A DNA stretch of 64,000 nt from Neobacillus mesonae (lineage in GTDB: Bacteria; Bacillota; Bacilli; Paenibacillales; Paenibacillaceae), in the NCBI GenBank assembly GCA_023715865.1, contig JAMBOW010000009.1, positions 1 through 64,000 on the forward strand. Reading direction: 5' to 3'. The notes under the pieces are model-generated. The model was not told the DNA's origin. It made no database searches and saw nothing but the letters and a program-made list of their open reading frames with translations. The position numbers and the translations under genes are program-made. Each line of letters begins with the position of its first letter. Within the stretch, counting starts at the first letter, position 1. This document shows, in pieces, positions 25,436 through 32,779 of the stretch.

Positions 25436-25699
25436 ATGAAAACCAAAAAGATAATTTTTAATATCTCATTAATACTTTGGCTGATATCGACTGTTTACTT
25501 TCTATACAAATATTCCTTTGGTATGGGGTACTGGAAAAATCCTCTATTAGTTTCTGTTTTCTTCTACATACTCGCTATAATTATTAATAAAGGTTTTAAC
25601 AAGATAACTACTTTTATTTCCGTGTTTTATATTGGTTTTGGAGTATGGTTCCTAATAGACTTATTATTATCTATGGGTAACGTTCTATCGGTAGATTAG
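25436..25699 (+). CDS. small three-helix membrane protein
   Basis: 87-residue protein with three hydrophobic segments (about 6-25, 36-53 and 60-80) and a basic start MKTKK. GGAAGGAAAG precedes ATG 25436; the frame's earlier ATG at 25373 has no site. Family not recognised. Single gene between R12 and R13. Confidence 0.65.
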   Translation: MKTKKIIFNISLILWLISTVYFLYKYSFGMGYWKNPLLVSVFFYILAIIINKGFNKITTFISVFYIGFGVWFLIDLLLSMGNVLSVD

Positions 25700-25724
25700 A
25701 ATTAGTCTCTTTTTGCGAAATCTC

Positions 25725-25877
25725 ATTAAGTTAAGTGAAACGTTAATTCTAACATCATGGAGCAGCTTACAAATGGCAGTTGCTCTTTGTTGTTTAACTA
25801 ACGGAAACGTTAGTCGAAAAAGTAAGGAGTAGTTAGCCGATCGGCAGCTGCTCCTTTTTTATTAAGCTAACGGGCAG
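25725..25877 (+). repeat. double boundary module R13
   Basis: Two modules in tandem with no gene between: degenerate element at 25725-25752, type B terminator at 25758-25790, second element TTAACTAACGG/AACGTTAGTCGAA (25794-25818), second terminator GGAGTAG...CTGCTCC with inner GCCGATCGGC and six T (25826-25860), then TTAAGCTAACGGGCAG (25862-25877). An empty unit, as if its gene was lost. Confidence 0.85.
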
Positions 25878-25975
25878 ATTTCTTTCAACACATCAAGCAT
25901 CATTAGAATTTGAAAAAGGTAGCAGAAATTGACCGTAAAAATAAGATGTGTAATGATGAAACTAGGTGATGAATT

Positions 25976-26206
25976 ATGATTGAAAACAAATTGATAACAA
26001 TTAACTGCGAACTGTCGAAAAAACATGGTGGGGCTCGTGCAGGTGCTGGCCGAAAGCCAATAGGTATTACGCGTAAAATCTCCCTAACCCTACCAGAAGA
26101 ATGCTGGGATGAAATAGACCGTTGCTGCGGCAAAGGAGACTATTCTGTCTCAGAGGTACTACGATCTATTATTGAAGACAATTTGCATAAGGCAGACTTG
26201 CTATAA
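25976..26206 (+). CDS. ribbon-helix-helix-like DNA-binding protein
   Basis: 76-residue protein. GGARAGAGRKPIG at about 18-30 is a motif of small plasmid, phage and transposon proteins, and the following RKISLTLPEECWDEIDR and DYSVSEVLRSIIEDNL fit a ribbon-helix-helix fold (strand, helix, helix). It could be a repressor of its own unit. AGGTGATG precedes the ATG. It is followed after 17 bases by the hydrolase gene and shares its transcript. Confidence 0.7.
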   Translation: MIENKLITINCELSKKHGGARAGAGRKPIGITRKISLTLPEECWDEIDRCCGKGDYSVSEVLRSIIEDNLHKADLL

Positions 26207-26223
26207 AAGGAGCTGATGTTACT

Positions 26224-27033
26224 TTGAATGAAGGCTTCATAGATGTTACTGGCGGAGCACTATTTTATGAATGCTACGGTGACGGAGAGCCGATTGTATT
26301 TATTCATGGTAATTTTAATGATCATCAGATTTGGGAAGAGCAAATGAGGGCATTTTCCGCAAATAATTACGTTATTAGCTATGATTTACGGGGCTATGGG
26401 CACTCCGACACTCCTCGTATTTCCTTCTCCAATGTGGAAGATCTCAAGTTGCTCATTGATGCGCTTGGGTTGATAAAAGTAAACTTAGTCGGCTCATCTA
26501 TGGGAGGTAGCGTTGCAATTGATTTCACTCTGGCCTATCCCGAGCGTGTTCAACGCCTCGTCTTAGCAGCACCTTCTATCAGCGGCCGTAACTATCCTGT
26601 AAGTATGCTATGGCAGGGAATCAAACAGCATTTTCAAGTACGGCTGAATGGCCGTGAGAGAGCAATCGAAGCTTTTATCACTAATCCATTTTGGCAATAT
26701 TATTTTCCTGCTTCTAACAAAGAAGAAGCTTGGAAAAAAACAGTTGCTAACGTGAGAAAACCTGTTAACTTCTGCCGTTTTTCTCCAAGTCTCTCGCGCG
26801 TCTCCAAGCCTTATGCTATCAACCGATTGAAGGAGCTTTATCAACCGGTTCTAATCATCATTGGGGAACTTGATCACCCTTTTAATAGGGAGACAGCTGA
26901 ATTTCTGCAAACGGAAATGAATAGATCAATAACGATAGTCATGCAGGGTTGTGGTCACCTCCCGTTTATAGAGGAGCCCAAAATATTCAATTTCAATTTA
27001 ACAGAATTTCTTGCAACTGAAACCACTGCTTAG
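26224..27033 (+). CDS. alpha/beta hydrolase
   Basis: 269-residue hydrolase. The oxyanion motif HGNF is at 25-28, the nucleophile elbow GSSMGG gives Ser near 95, Asp is in GELDHPF near 219, and His in GCGHLPF near 246. The fold fits small esterases, lactonases or haloperoxidase-like enzymes; the substrate is unknown. TTG start behind AAGGAGCTGATG. With the RHH-like gene it is the only two-gene unit read in the element direction. Confidence 0.85.
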   Translation: MNEGFIDVTGGALFYECYGDGEPIVFIHGNFNDHQIWEEQMRAFSANNYVISYDLRGYGHSDTPRISFSNVEDLKLLIDALGLIKVNLVGSSMGGSVAIDFTLAYPERVQRLVLAAPSISGRNYPVSMLWQGIKQHFQVRLNGRERAIEAFITNPFWQYYFPASNKEEAWKKTVANVRKPVNFCRFSPSLSRVSKPYAINRLKELYQPVLIIIGELDHPFNRETAEFLQTEMNRSITIVMQGCGHLPFIEEPKIFNFNLTEFLATETTA

Positions 27034-27158
27034 AAACACACCACGAAAATGAGAATATTAAGCTTTGGCTTTATCTTGCTTTGAGTTAATTTGTTTGACG
27101 TCTGATAACAACATATGGTCGTATAAAAATATATTTCTAAAAGATACTACACGAATTA

Positions 27159-27261
27159 TTGAACTAACGGGAAAACGTTAGGTGAATACACTATGGAGCA
27201 GTTGCCGGGTTGGCAGCTGCTCCTTTTTCATTTCTATTAAGCTAACGGGCAGTTTAGTTAA
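27159..27261 (+). repeat. boundary module R14, right end of the dense array
   Basis: Element TTGAACTAACGG...AACGTTAGGTGAA (27159-27186), type B terminator GGAGCAG...CTGCTCC with inner GCCGGGTTGGC (27195-27229), then TTAAGCTAACGGGCAG and TTTAGTTAA (27237-27261). Past this point the sequence is the 3' part of a regulator gene on the other strand. Confidence 0.88.
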
Positions 27262-27852
27262 CGGGTTGTTCTTGTAAAGGTCAAAGCCTGCTCGCAGGAC
27301 CGCTACGGAGTAACGGGCAAATCCTTCCCAATTGACCAGTCTTGTACGATAATCCGGCTTTAAAAACATAATGTTCATCATATTCCGTTCGTTGTCCGAC
27401 AGACTGCCGAAATCGGCTACGATCAGCTCTGCAGCCCGATTCCAAGCAATAACATCCGTACCTTCGTCCGTGATAAAAGAAGGATAATGCAGTTGATCTA
27501 CGATTTTCTGCAAAACTTTCGTATCCGGCCCTCCGTTATTCGGTACTGTGACGACGTTCGCCGCGTCTACATTGGCCAAATCGAACAGATGCTTCTGCTC
27601 ATCTTCGTCCAGCTGAAGCGCTTTGCTGATACTTAACAGCACTTCCGGTGAAGGATTAACCTCCTTGCCTTGCTCCAGCCAGGTATAGTAAGTCACGCTT
27701 ATATGGGCAAGATAAGAGACTTCTTCTCTTCGAAGCCCCGGAGTGCGTCTTCGTCCGGGCAGTGGCTGGATCCCCACCTCAGAAGGCTGCAACCGTTCCC
27801 TGCGCGATTTAATGAATTCACCCAATACGGATGAGGAATGATTTGTTTTCAA
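27178..27852 (-). pseudogene. XRE/MmyB-type regulator, 3'-truncated by R14
   Basis: The helix-turn-helix part (residues ~10-80: RRRTPGLRREEVSYLAHISV, YYTWLEQGKEVNPSPEVL) and the start of the MmyB ligand domain (~105-195: YPSFITDEGTDVIAWNRAAE, NMMNIMFLKPDYRTRLVNWE) are intact. After AGFDLYKNN the coding runs into module R14; its last ~30 residues are translated from repeat sequence, ending at a stop inside the element. Family members have 260-290 residues, so ~60-80 are missing. TTG 27852 is the likely start (GAGGTG upstream). It is divergent from the dehydrogenase it probably regulated. Confidence 0.75.
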
Positions 27853-28100
27853 GTAGGTCACCTCTAATTACTCATATGGAAGAACACCTATCGCCATTAA
27901 CCAAATGGACCCAAAGCACTTCCTACACGATCATTATAATCTCTATCAATTGTCGGTTGCCACAAAAGAGAACCATAACGAGTACCGATGCTGTTAATCC
28001 CGTTAATAGTATAAACATAATGTGGTTATCATTCCCCTATCGGCGGTACGATTATGATAATTTACGACAGAGAAGTGCTATCGATAGGAGGATTTGTATC

Positions 28101-28897
28101 TTGAACAAGTATGCATATAGAAATAAGCTGGCTGTAGTCACCGGTGCTTCATCCGGAATCGGGAAAGCGTATGCCAAAGAACTGGCGGCACGAGGCTGTC
28201 ATGTCGTTTTGGCAGCGCGCACAAAGGACAAACTGGATATAATGGCTGGGGAAATCAATCGCCAGTACGGCGTGCAGGCTTATGCGTTGACTTGCGATTT
28301 GTCCAAAGCGAATGCCCCGCGGGGGCTGGCCGAACAAATTTCCGAACTGGACTTGTCGGTCGATATTCTCATCAATAACGCAGGCGTTGGCACTTATGGC
28401 CGTTTCGAGGAAATAGACCCGGAGCGCGAGCAGGAGGAGATTATGCTGAACACGGCTGCGTTAGTCGATCTTACGCATCGGTTGCTGCCTGAATGCTGAG
28501 GCGAGAGGACGGAATCATCGTTAACGTGGCTTCGATGGCCGCGTTTATGCCATGTGCTTATTCTACAGTTTACGGGGCTACCAAAGCATTTGTGTTGTCC
28601 TTCTCTGAGGCACTATGGGCGGAAACGCGCGGGCGAGGCGTTCGGGTGCTTGCACTGTGTCCAGGTGCAACCGAGACGGGTTTCTTCGATGCGGTCGGCA
28701 GTGAGGAAATGGGGGCAGGCCAAAAGCTCTCGACCCCGGACAAGGTTGTACAGGCCGGATTTCGCGGGATTGACCAGGGACGCAGCTACATCATTGATGG
28801 AAGTAACAATTACCTTATGGCTCAAATGATCCGATTTTTTAGCAGGCGCAGGGTAGCTTTGATCATGGAACGGATGTCAAAGCCAAAAAGGCACTGA
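28101..28897 (+). pseudogene. short-chain dehydrogenase, one-base frameshift
   Basis: TTG start behind TAGGAGGATTT. The first frame has the NAD(P) loop VVTGASSGIGKAYAKEL, the NNAG motif (ILINNAGVGTYG) and stops after HRLLPEC near 28499. The second frame continues LRREDGIIVNVASMAAFMP, the catalytic Y-x-x-x-K (YGATK) and a full C-terminus. One missing A near 28493 explains the break (LLPE-MLRRED). Restored length is about 265 residues. Divergence from the MmyB-type regulator suggests joint control. Confidence 0.8.
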
Positions 28898-28944
28898 TAG
28901 CGGGATCGGGTTTGTTCATCTTCAAACTTGCCGTTACAGATAGA

Positions 28945-28992
28945 AGAAGAGCCTGAGGGGGACGAAGAAATCTCGTACCCTCAGGCTCTTCT
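28945..28992. terminator. bidirectional terminator
   Basis: Fifteen-base stem AGAAGAGCCTGAGGG/CCCTCAGGCTCTTCT with an 18-base loop between the dehydrogenase and the converging yjdJ-like gene. Confidence 0.8.
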
Positions 28993-29025
28993 CTCTTATT
29001 ATGGTCATAATGATATGGTTAGAGA

Positions 29026-29313
29026 TTATTTATGGAGAACATCCGCGTATTCGGAGATGCGTTCGAATCGTCCCTTGGCAAACGGGCATAAGGGTAAAAT
29101 CTTAATACCGTTTTCCCTCGCGTATTCCACTATAGCTTCGAGAAGCTTATCGCCAAGTCCTTGTCCTCGGTAAGCATTTTCGACCAAAGTGTGATCAATT
29201 ATGTAAAGCTCCGGACTTGAGATTACATACGTCATCACCGCAGCAATGCCGCCGTTATCTTGAATAAGAAATCTTTTATTAGCAGTATCATGATCTACAT
29301 TATGCATGTTCAT
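29026..29313 (-). CDS. yjdJ: YjdJ-like GNAT acetyltransferase
   Basis: 95-residue short GNAT protein: FLIQDNGGIAAVMTYVISSP, then HTLVENAYRGQGLGDKLLEA with the acetyl-CoA loop RGQGLG, and the late ILPLCPFAKGRFER typical of the YjdJ (Acetyltransf_CG) group. It overlaps the yjdI-like gene by four bases, the same pairing as yjdI-yjdJ in E. coli. Substrate unknown. Confidence 0.85.
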   Translation of the reverse strand: MNMHNVDHDTANKRFLIQDNGGIAAVMTYVISSPELYIIDHTLVENAYRGQGLGDKLLEAIVEYARENGIKILPLCPFAKGRFERISEYADVLHK

Positions 29314-29552
29314 CCCTCATTCTTTGTTGAATATTCACTATCCAGACGTCTATACGTCAGTGCTCCGCTCGGACATGTGTCAATATGCTGGGCAATTGCC
29401 TCCGCAGTCTCAGCATCGGGATTAACCCAAGGACGATTGCTTAAATCAAAAACACTAGGGAGGCCTTTTACGCAAATACCGGAATGAATGCATATCTCTG
29501 AATTAAACATTACCTCGATATCTTTACCGTAGTATACTTTTTGCTTACTCAT
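29310..29552 (-). CDS. yjdI: YjdI-like iron-sulfur cluster protein
   Basis: 80-residue ferredoxin-like protein of the Fer4_19/DUF1271 group. The cluster ligands appear as C-I-H-S-G-I-C (near 21-27) and D-T-C-P-S-G-A-L near 59, so one cluster is likely. It may supply electrons or sense redox state for its partner GNAT enzyme, but no experiment on this pair is known to me. First gene of the two-gene operon. Confidence 0.85.
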   Translation of the reverse strand: MSKQKVYYGKDIEVMFNSEICIHSGICVKGLPSVFDLSNRPWVNPDAETAEAIAQHIDTCPSGALTYRRLDSEYSTKNEG

Positions 29553-29558
29553 AATCCC

Positions 29559-29645
29559 TCACATCTTTCCACCTTTGAATTTGTTTAAAAACTTAGTTCC
29601 CATGTTGTATTCAGGAGTGACAATCAGTACATCATCTTGCTTTTA
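29559..29645 (-). pseudogene. NADPH-dependent FMN reductase remnant
   Basis: Reading toward the yjdI-like gene, the minus strand gives KQDDVLIVTPEYNMGT, then KFLNKFKGGKM and a stop. VLIVTPEYN is the flavodoxin-fold motif of FMN_red proteins. Only this ~28-residue piece is recognisable; the frame upstream is broken. Confidence 0.45.
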
Positions 29646-29780
29646 GAATGCTTTCTTTAAATTCGACAACCGAATGGGGATTACCTCGGCTCTCGATGTC
29701 CGAATTATAAAGAGGAATCTATGATAAGTCAACGTAGTGAATCTCTTATTAATATATGTAATGGCCATCAGGCGATAGAT

Positions 29781-29798
29781 TGCTAAGCTAACGGGCAG
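29781..29798 (+). repeat. palindromic element R15, left half
   Basis: TGCTAAGCTAACGGGCAG; the right arm is replaced by TATACATC. Isolated copy 2.5 kb beyond the dense array, at a point with no gene on its left side. Confidence 0.65.
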
Positions 29799-29924
29799 TA
29801 TACATCTAAAGACCGATTTACTAAATTTTCTACGTGGTATACTCAACTCACAGAAAATGATTTTGTAAGGAGTATGGGGTCTTGAAGCCAATTTTTTTAA
29901 TGTTCTTTAGGAAGGGATGGGGAA

Positions 29925-30785
29925 ATGAAGAATAAACTTGGTGTGAAGATTGGTGAAGGTGGATGTGCAGAGGTATTCGAGTGGATGGATGATAATAAGA
30001 TTGTAAAATTAGCAAAACCAAATACAAATGTTGATGCATTGAGGCAGGAACTGCATCACTGTCAAATTGCATGGGATTGTGGTCTCCCAGTTCCTGAACC
30101 ATTTGACCTTGTGAATATTGATGGCCGATCAGGTGCTGTATTTGAAAGAATTTATGGAGAATCGATCATGCAGCGTTTTGTTGATAAATCAACTGAACGT
30201 GCTAAGCCAAAGGGAACAACGAATGAGTTTGACGATTATATCGATGCGAAGATAACAGCACGGCTTCTGTTTCAAATCCATTCTCATTCGGTTCTTAATA
30301 TGCCAAGCCAGCGAGAAAACATCAAGAATGACATTCTTCATTCACAATACTTGACTGAAGGTGAAAAAGAAGCAGTCATTTACCAATTGGATCAATTACC
30401 GATGAAGCAACAGCTTTGTCATGGAGATCCAAATCCAGGCAACATCCTTTTTAGAGACAGCGAAGCCATAATTATCGATTGGAACAACTCATCGACAGGG
30501 AATCCGGAAGCAGACTTGGTCGAATATATCATTATGGTTAGATATGCAATATTACCGTCAGATTTTCCGATTCAAGCCAAGAAGGTTCTGAATGATACGC
30601 GTGAAACCAGCATCCGAATCTTCATGGATGAGTACGAAAGATTGTCGGGTATTGGATATGCTGACGTTGAGCCTTGGATTGTTCCTATTGCTGCACGTAA
30701 ATTATGTGCTGATGGAATTTCGGAGGAGGAGAAAACCTTGTTGGTAACGGAGATTAGAAGAAAACTTCATAATAAGAGGAAATGA
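29925..30785 (+). CDS. aminoglycoside phosphotransferase (APH)-family kinase
   Basis: 286-residue kinase-like protein. The nucleotide loop is IGEGGCAEVFEW (~6-17), the catalytic loop is LCHGDPNPGNILF (Asp near 169), and the metal-binding Asp is in IIIDWNNSS (~184-192). All kinase residues seem kept. The family covers drug, choline and sugar kinases, so drug resistance should not be assumed. GGAAGGGATGGGG precedes the ATG. Confidence 0.85.
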   Translation: MKNKLGVKIGEGGCAEVFEWMDDNKIVKLAKPNTNVDALRQELHHCQIAWDCGLPVPEPFDLVNIDGRSGAVFERIYGESIMQRFVDKSTERAKPKGTTNEFDDYIDAKITARLLFQIHSHSVLNMPSQRENIKNDILHSQYLTEGEKEAVIYQLDQLPMKQQLCHGDPNPGNILFRDSEAIIIDWNNSSTGNPEADLVEYIIMVRYAILPSDFPIQAKKVLNDTRETSIRIFMDEYERLSGIGYADVEPWIVPIAARKLCADGISEEEKTLLVTEIRRKLHNKRK

Positions 30786-30829
30786 AGTGAAGAATTCGTC
30801 TTAAGAAAAAAACAGCCTAGATGGCTGCT

Positions 30830-31792
30830 CTATTCCTTGATCAAAAATGCCGGAACAATTTTTATATAGAATAACTCCATGACTAACTCCACTATAGTTT
30901 GAGTTACTATAACCGCAGCAGTGATTACGGCGTACTCATTGGGTAACGATAAAGCTAAAGGTAAGACGACCAAAGAATTTCTTGTACCTGAACTGAATAC
31001 AACAGCTCGGCTTGCGCCAGCATCTAGCTTAAATAGTTTAGTTACCATCTTTGACAAAATGGGCATAAAGAAATGAAACAAAATATAGATAGGCACTACT
31101 GCCAAGATCAATTGAAAATCGCTAGCGATATTATCTATCTGAGAAGCAACTACTAACAGCAGAACTAAAGCCATGAAAGGCACTGGAAGCCATGCAGTGA
31201 AATGAAGAACTCTTCTTCCTCTCAATCCTCGTTTAGCCCACAGCTGAGTTAATAATGCCAGTAGGAGAGGAAGTACGATTAGAAACAAGAATGCTTCCAG
31301 AAAAGGCTCAACCTTCACGATCTGTGCTGTACCTTCACCCATAAACAACCATAAATAAAATGGCAGTAAGATCATTTGTAACACAAAAAGTATCGGTGTA
31401 GCTGCGAGCATAAGCTTCTCATTTCCACGTCCTAGCTGAGTAAATACAATCACGTAATCAATACAAGGAGTCAATAAAACTAAGTAAATTCCTAAAAGCA
31501 CATAAGGTGATTGAGGGAATATCATAGTTAAAATCCCTACGATGATTGGAACAACAATAAAGTTTGCCACCAATAATGCTAATATGAATCTAGTATTTGA
31601 CAACGATCGTCTCAATTCAAGAAAAGGAATTTGTGCAAACATCGTATATAACAGTATGGCAATGAATGGAGATATCGCAGCTTCCAGTGAAGATCCAAAC
31701 TGGGGAAGAACTATCCCGGCTATTCCACCTACAATCAGTGTTACAGCGTATATCCATATCTGTCTATTCTCTAAATTTTCTCTTGTAATCAA
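30830..31792 (-). CDS. ACR3/bile-acid-symporter-like transporter
   Basis: About 320-residue membrane protein with ten hydrophobic segments. Motifs VLLTPCIDYVIVFTQLGRGN and SSGTRNSLVVLPLALSLP match the two crossover helices of the BASS/ACR3 superfamily; the Cys in TPCID is at the site used by ACR3 arsenite carriers. The frame extends to 31870, but AGGAG precedes TTG 31792 at good spacing. Arsenite or organic anion export is possible; no ars regulator lies nearby. Confidence 0.8.
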   Translation of the reverse strand: MITRENLENRQIWIYAVTLIVGGIAGIVLPQFGSSLEAAISPFIAILLYTMFAQIPFLELRRSLSNTRFILALLVANFIVVPIIVGILTMIFPQSPYVLLGIYLVLLTPCIDYVIVFTQLGRGNEKLMLAATPILFVLQMILLPFYLWLFMGEGTAQIVKVEPFLEAFLFLIVLPLLLALLTQLWAKRGLRGRRVLHFTAWLPVPFMALVLLLVVASQIDNIASDFQLILAVVPIYILFHFFMPILSKMVTKLFKLDAGASRAVVFSSGTRNSLVVLPLALSLPNEYAVITAAVIVTQTIVELVMELFYIKIVPAFLIKE

Positions 31793-31882
31793 CACAGCTG
31801 CTCCTCTTTTTTTGGTGTAAATTGTAGCATGCAAAGTATGAGAAACCAATAAATTCATGCTATATTCCACAACCCTGTATTC

Positions 31883-32662
31883 CTAATAACTCCTGAATCG
31901 ATATTGCTTTGGCGAAACGCCAACAAACTTTTTGAATTGCCTCATGAAGTGGGTGTCATTCTCATAACCGCATGAGTTAGCGATTTTGGTAACGGGCAAC
32001 TCGCTGTGATCTAAAAGATACTTCGCGTGTTCAAGTCTGGCATTGATGATATCCTTCATCACGGAACAACTAAATAGCTCTTTATAGATATGTTGGAAAT
32101 AAGATTTGCTTAAATTTAATTGCGAAGCCAGTTCCGTCACAGAACTGTTCTTATTAGGGTAGCGATAGAGTTCATTGCGCAGCTCGGTAAATTGGATGTA
32201 ATAACGGCTAAGTTGATGGGGAGCCGTTCTTTCCCGCAAGTCACTCAATTTCATAAAAAAGGATCGAAGGTCGCAATCGATAATACGCTCACGCAGCGTT
32301 CCATCAAGACGATAACTGTTCTGCAGTTCCATGATACATCTGGATATCAACGACGGATCAGTGGCTTCGATGGGAGTATCTAAAGGAAAATTTAAATCGA
32401 CTAGGAATTTATAGAGATCATTCCCGTTACAGTGAAACCAATCGTTAATAAACGGGCTTTCCAGCTCGCAGTAATAATGAGGGGTTTGAGGTTGAAAGAA
32501 GATAAACGTATTTTTTTCAACAATTATTGTGTTGTTGTGTATCCTCACCTCTGTTCTGCTATTAAAAAATACAAAAGTATAGTTTCCAGAGCCATTCGGT
32601 CGGTTCCTTATGATTCCTTCATGGTGAATGGTATGATACCCGCACGATAACAACTTAATCAT
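31883..32662 (-). CDS. AraC-family regulator
   Basis: 259-residue regulator: cupin-like sensor domain (~15-95, TFIFFQPQTPHYYCELESPF) and C-terminal AraC double helix-turn-helix (~165-259; SVTELASQLNLSKSYFQHIY and LPVTKIANSCGYENDTHFMR). It is divergent from the DUF2264 gene 118 bases away, and likely controls it in response to a sugar, as is common for AraC genes beside polysaccharide-use genes. Confidence 0.87.
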   Translation of the reverse strand: MIKLLSCGYHTIHHEGIIRNRPNGSGNYTFVFFNSRTEVRIHNNTIIVEKNTFIFFQPQTPHYYCELESPFINDWFHCNGNDLYKFLVDLNFPLDTPIEATDPSLISRCIMELQNSYRLDGTLRERIIDCDLRSFFMKLSDLRERTAPHQLSRYYIQFTELRNELYRYPNKNSSVTELASQLNLSKSYFQHIYKELFSCSVMKDIINARLEHAKYLLDHSELPVTKIANSCGYENDTHFMRQFKKFVGVSPKQYRFRSY

Positions 32663-32779
32663 TCATTCACACTCCTAAGCACAATAGGTCAGTTTTTGAT
32701 GATTATAGTTTATTGAACGGGAGGAAACAACGGTCTATAATTTTTCTCAAAATACGGACTTGTAGAGGGAGAAGGATAT

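Noticed and set aside
16431..27261. Classical class 1-type integron with attC sites
   Set aside because: The elements do not show the GTTRRRY/RYYYAAC cores, units are read in both directions, and no integrase gene is in the window. Kept only as an analogy.
27831..28499. Long dehydrogenase frame starting upstream of 28101
   Set aside because: The extra ~90 codons lie in the divergent promoter region and have no homology-like features; TTG 28101 has a strong binding site.
14433..29798. CRISPR array
   Set aside because: The repeats are palindromic and recur, but spacing varies from 0.1 to 3 kb and the intervals hold genes, with no uniform spacers and no cas genes.
29925..30785. Aminoglycoside resistance gene
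   Set aside because: The APH fold is clear, but the family has many other kinases and nothing nearby indicates drug resistance, so only the family is called.
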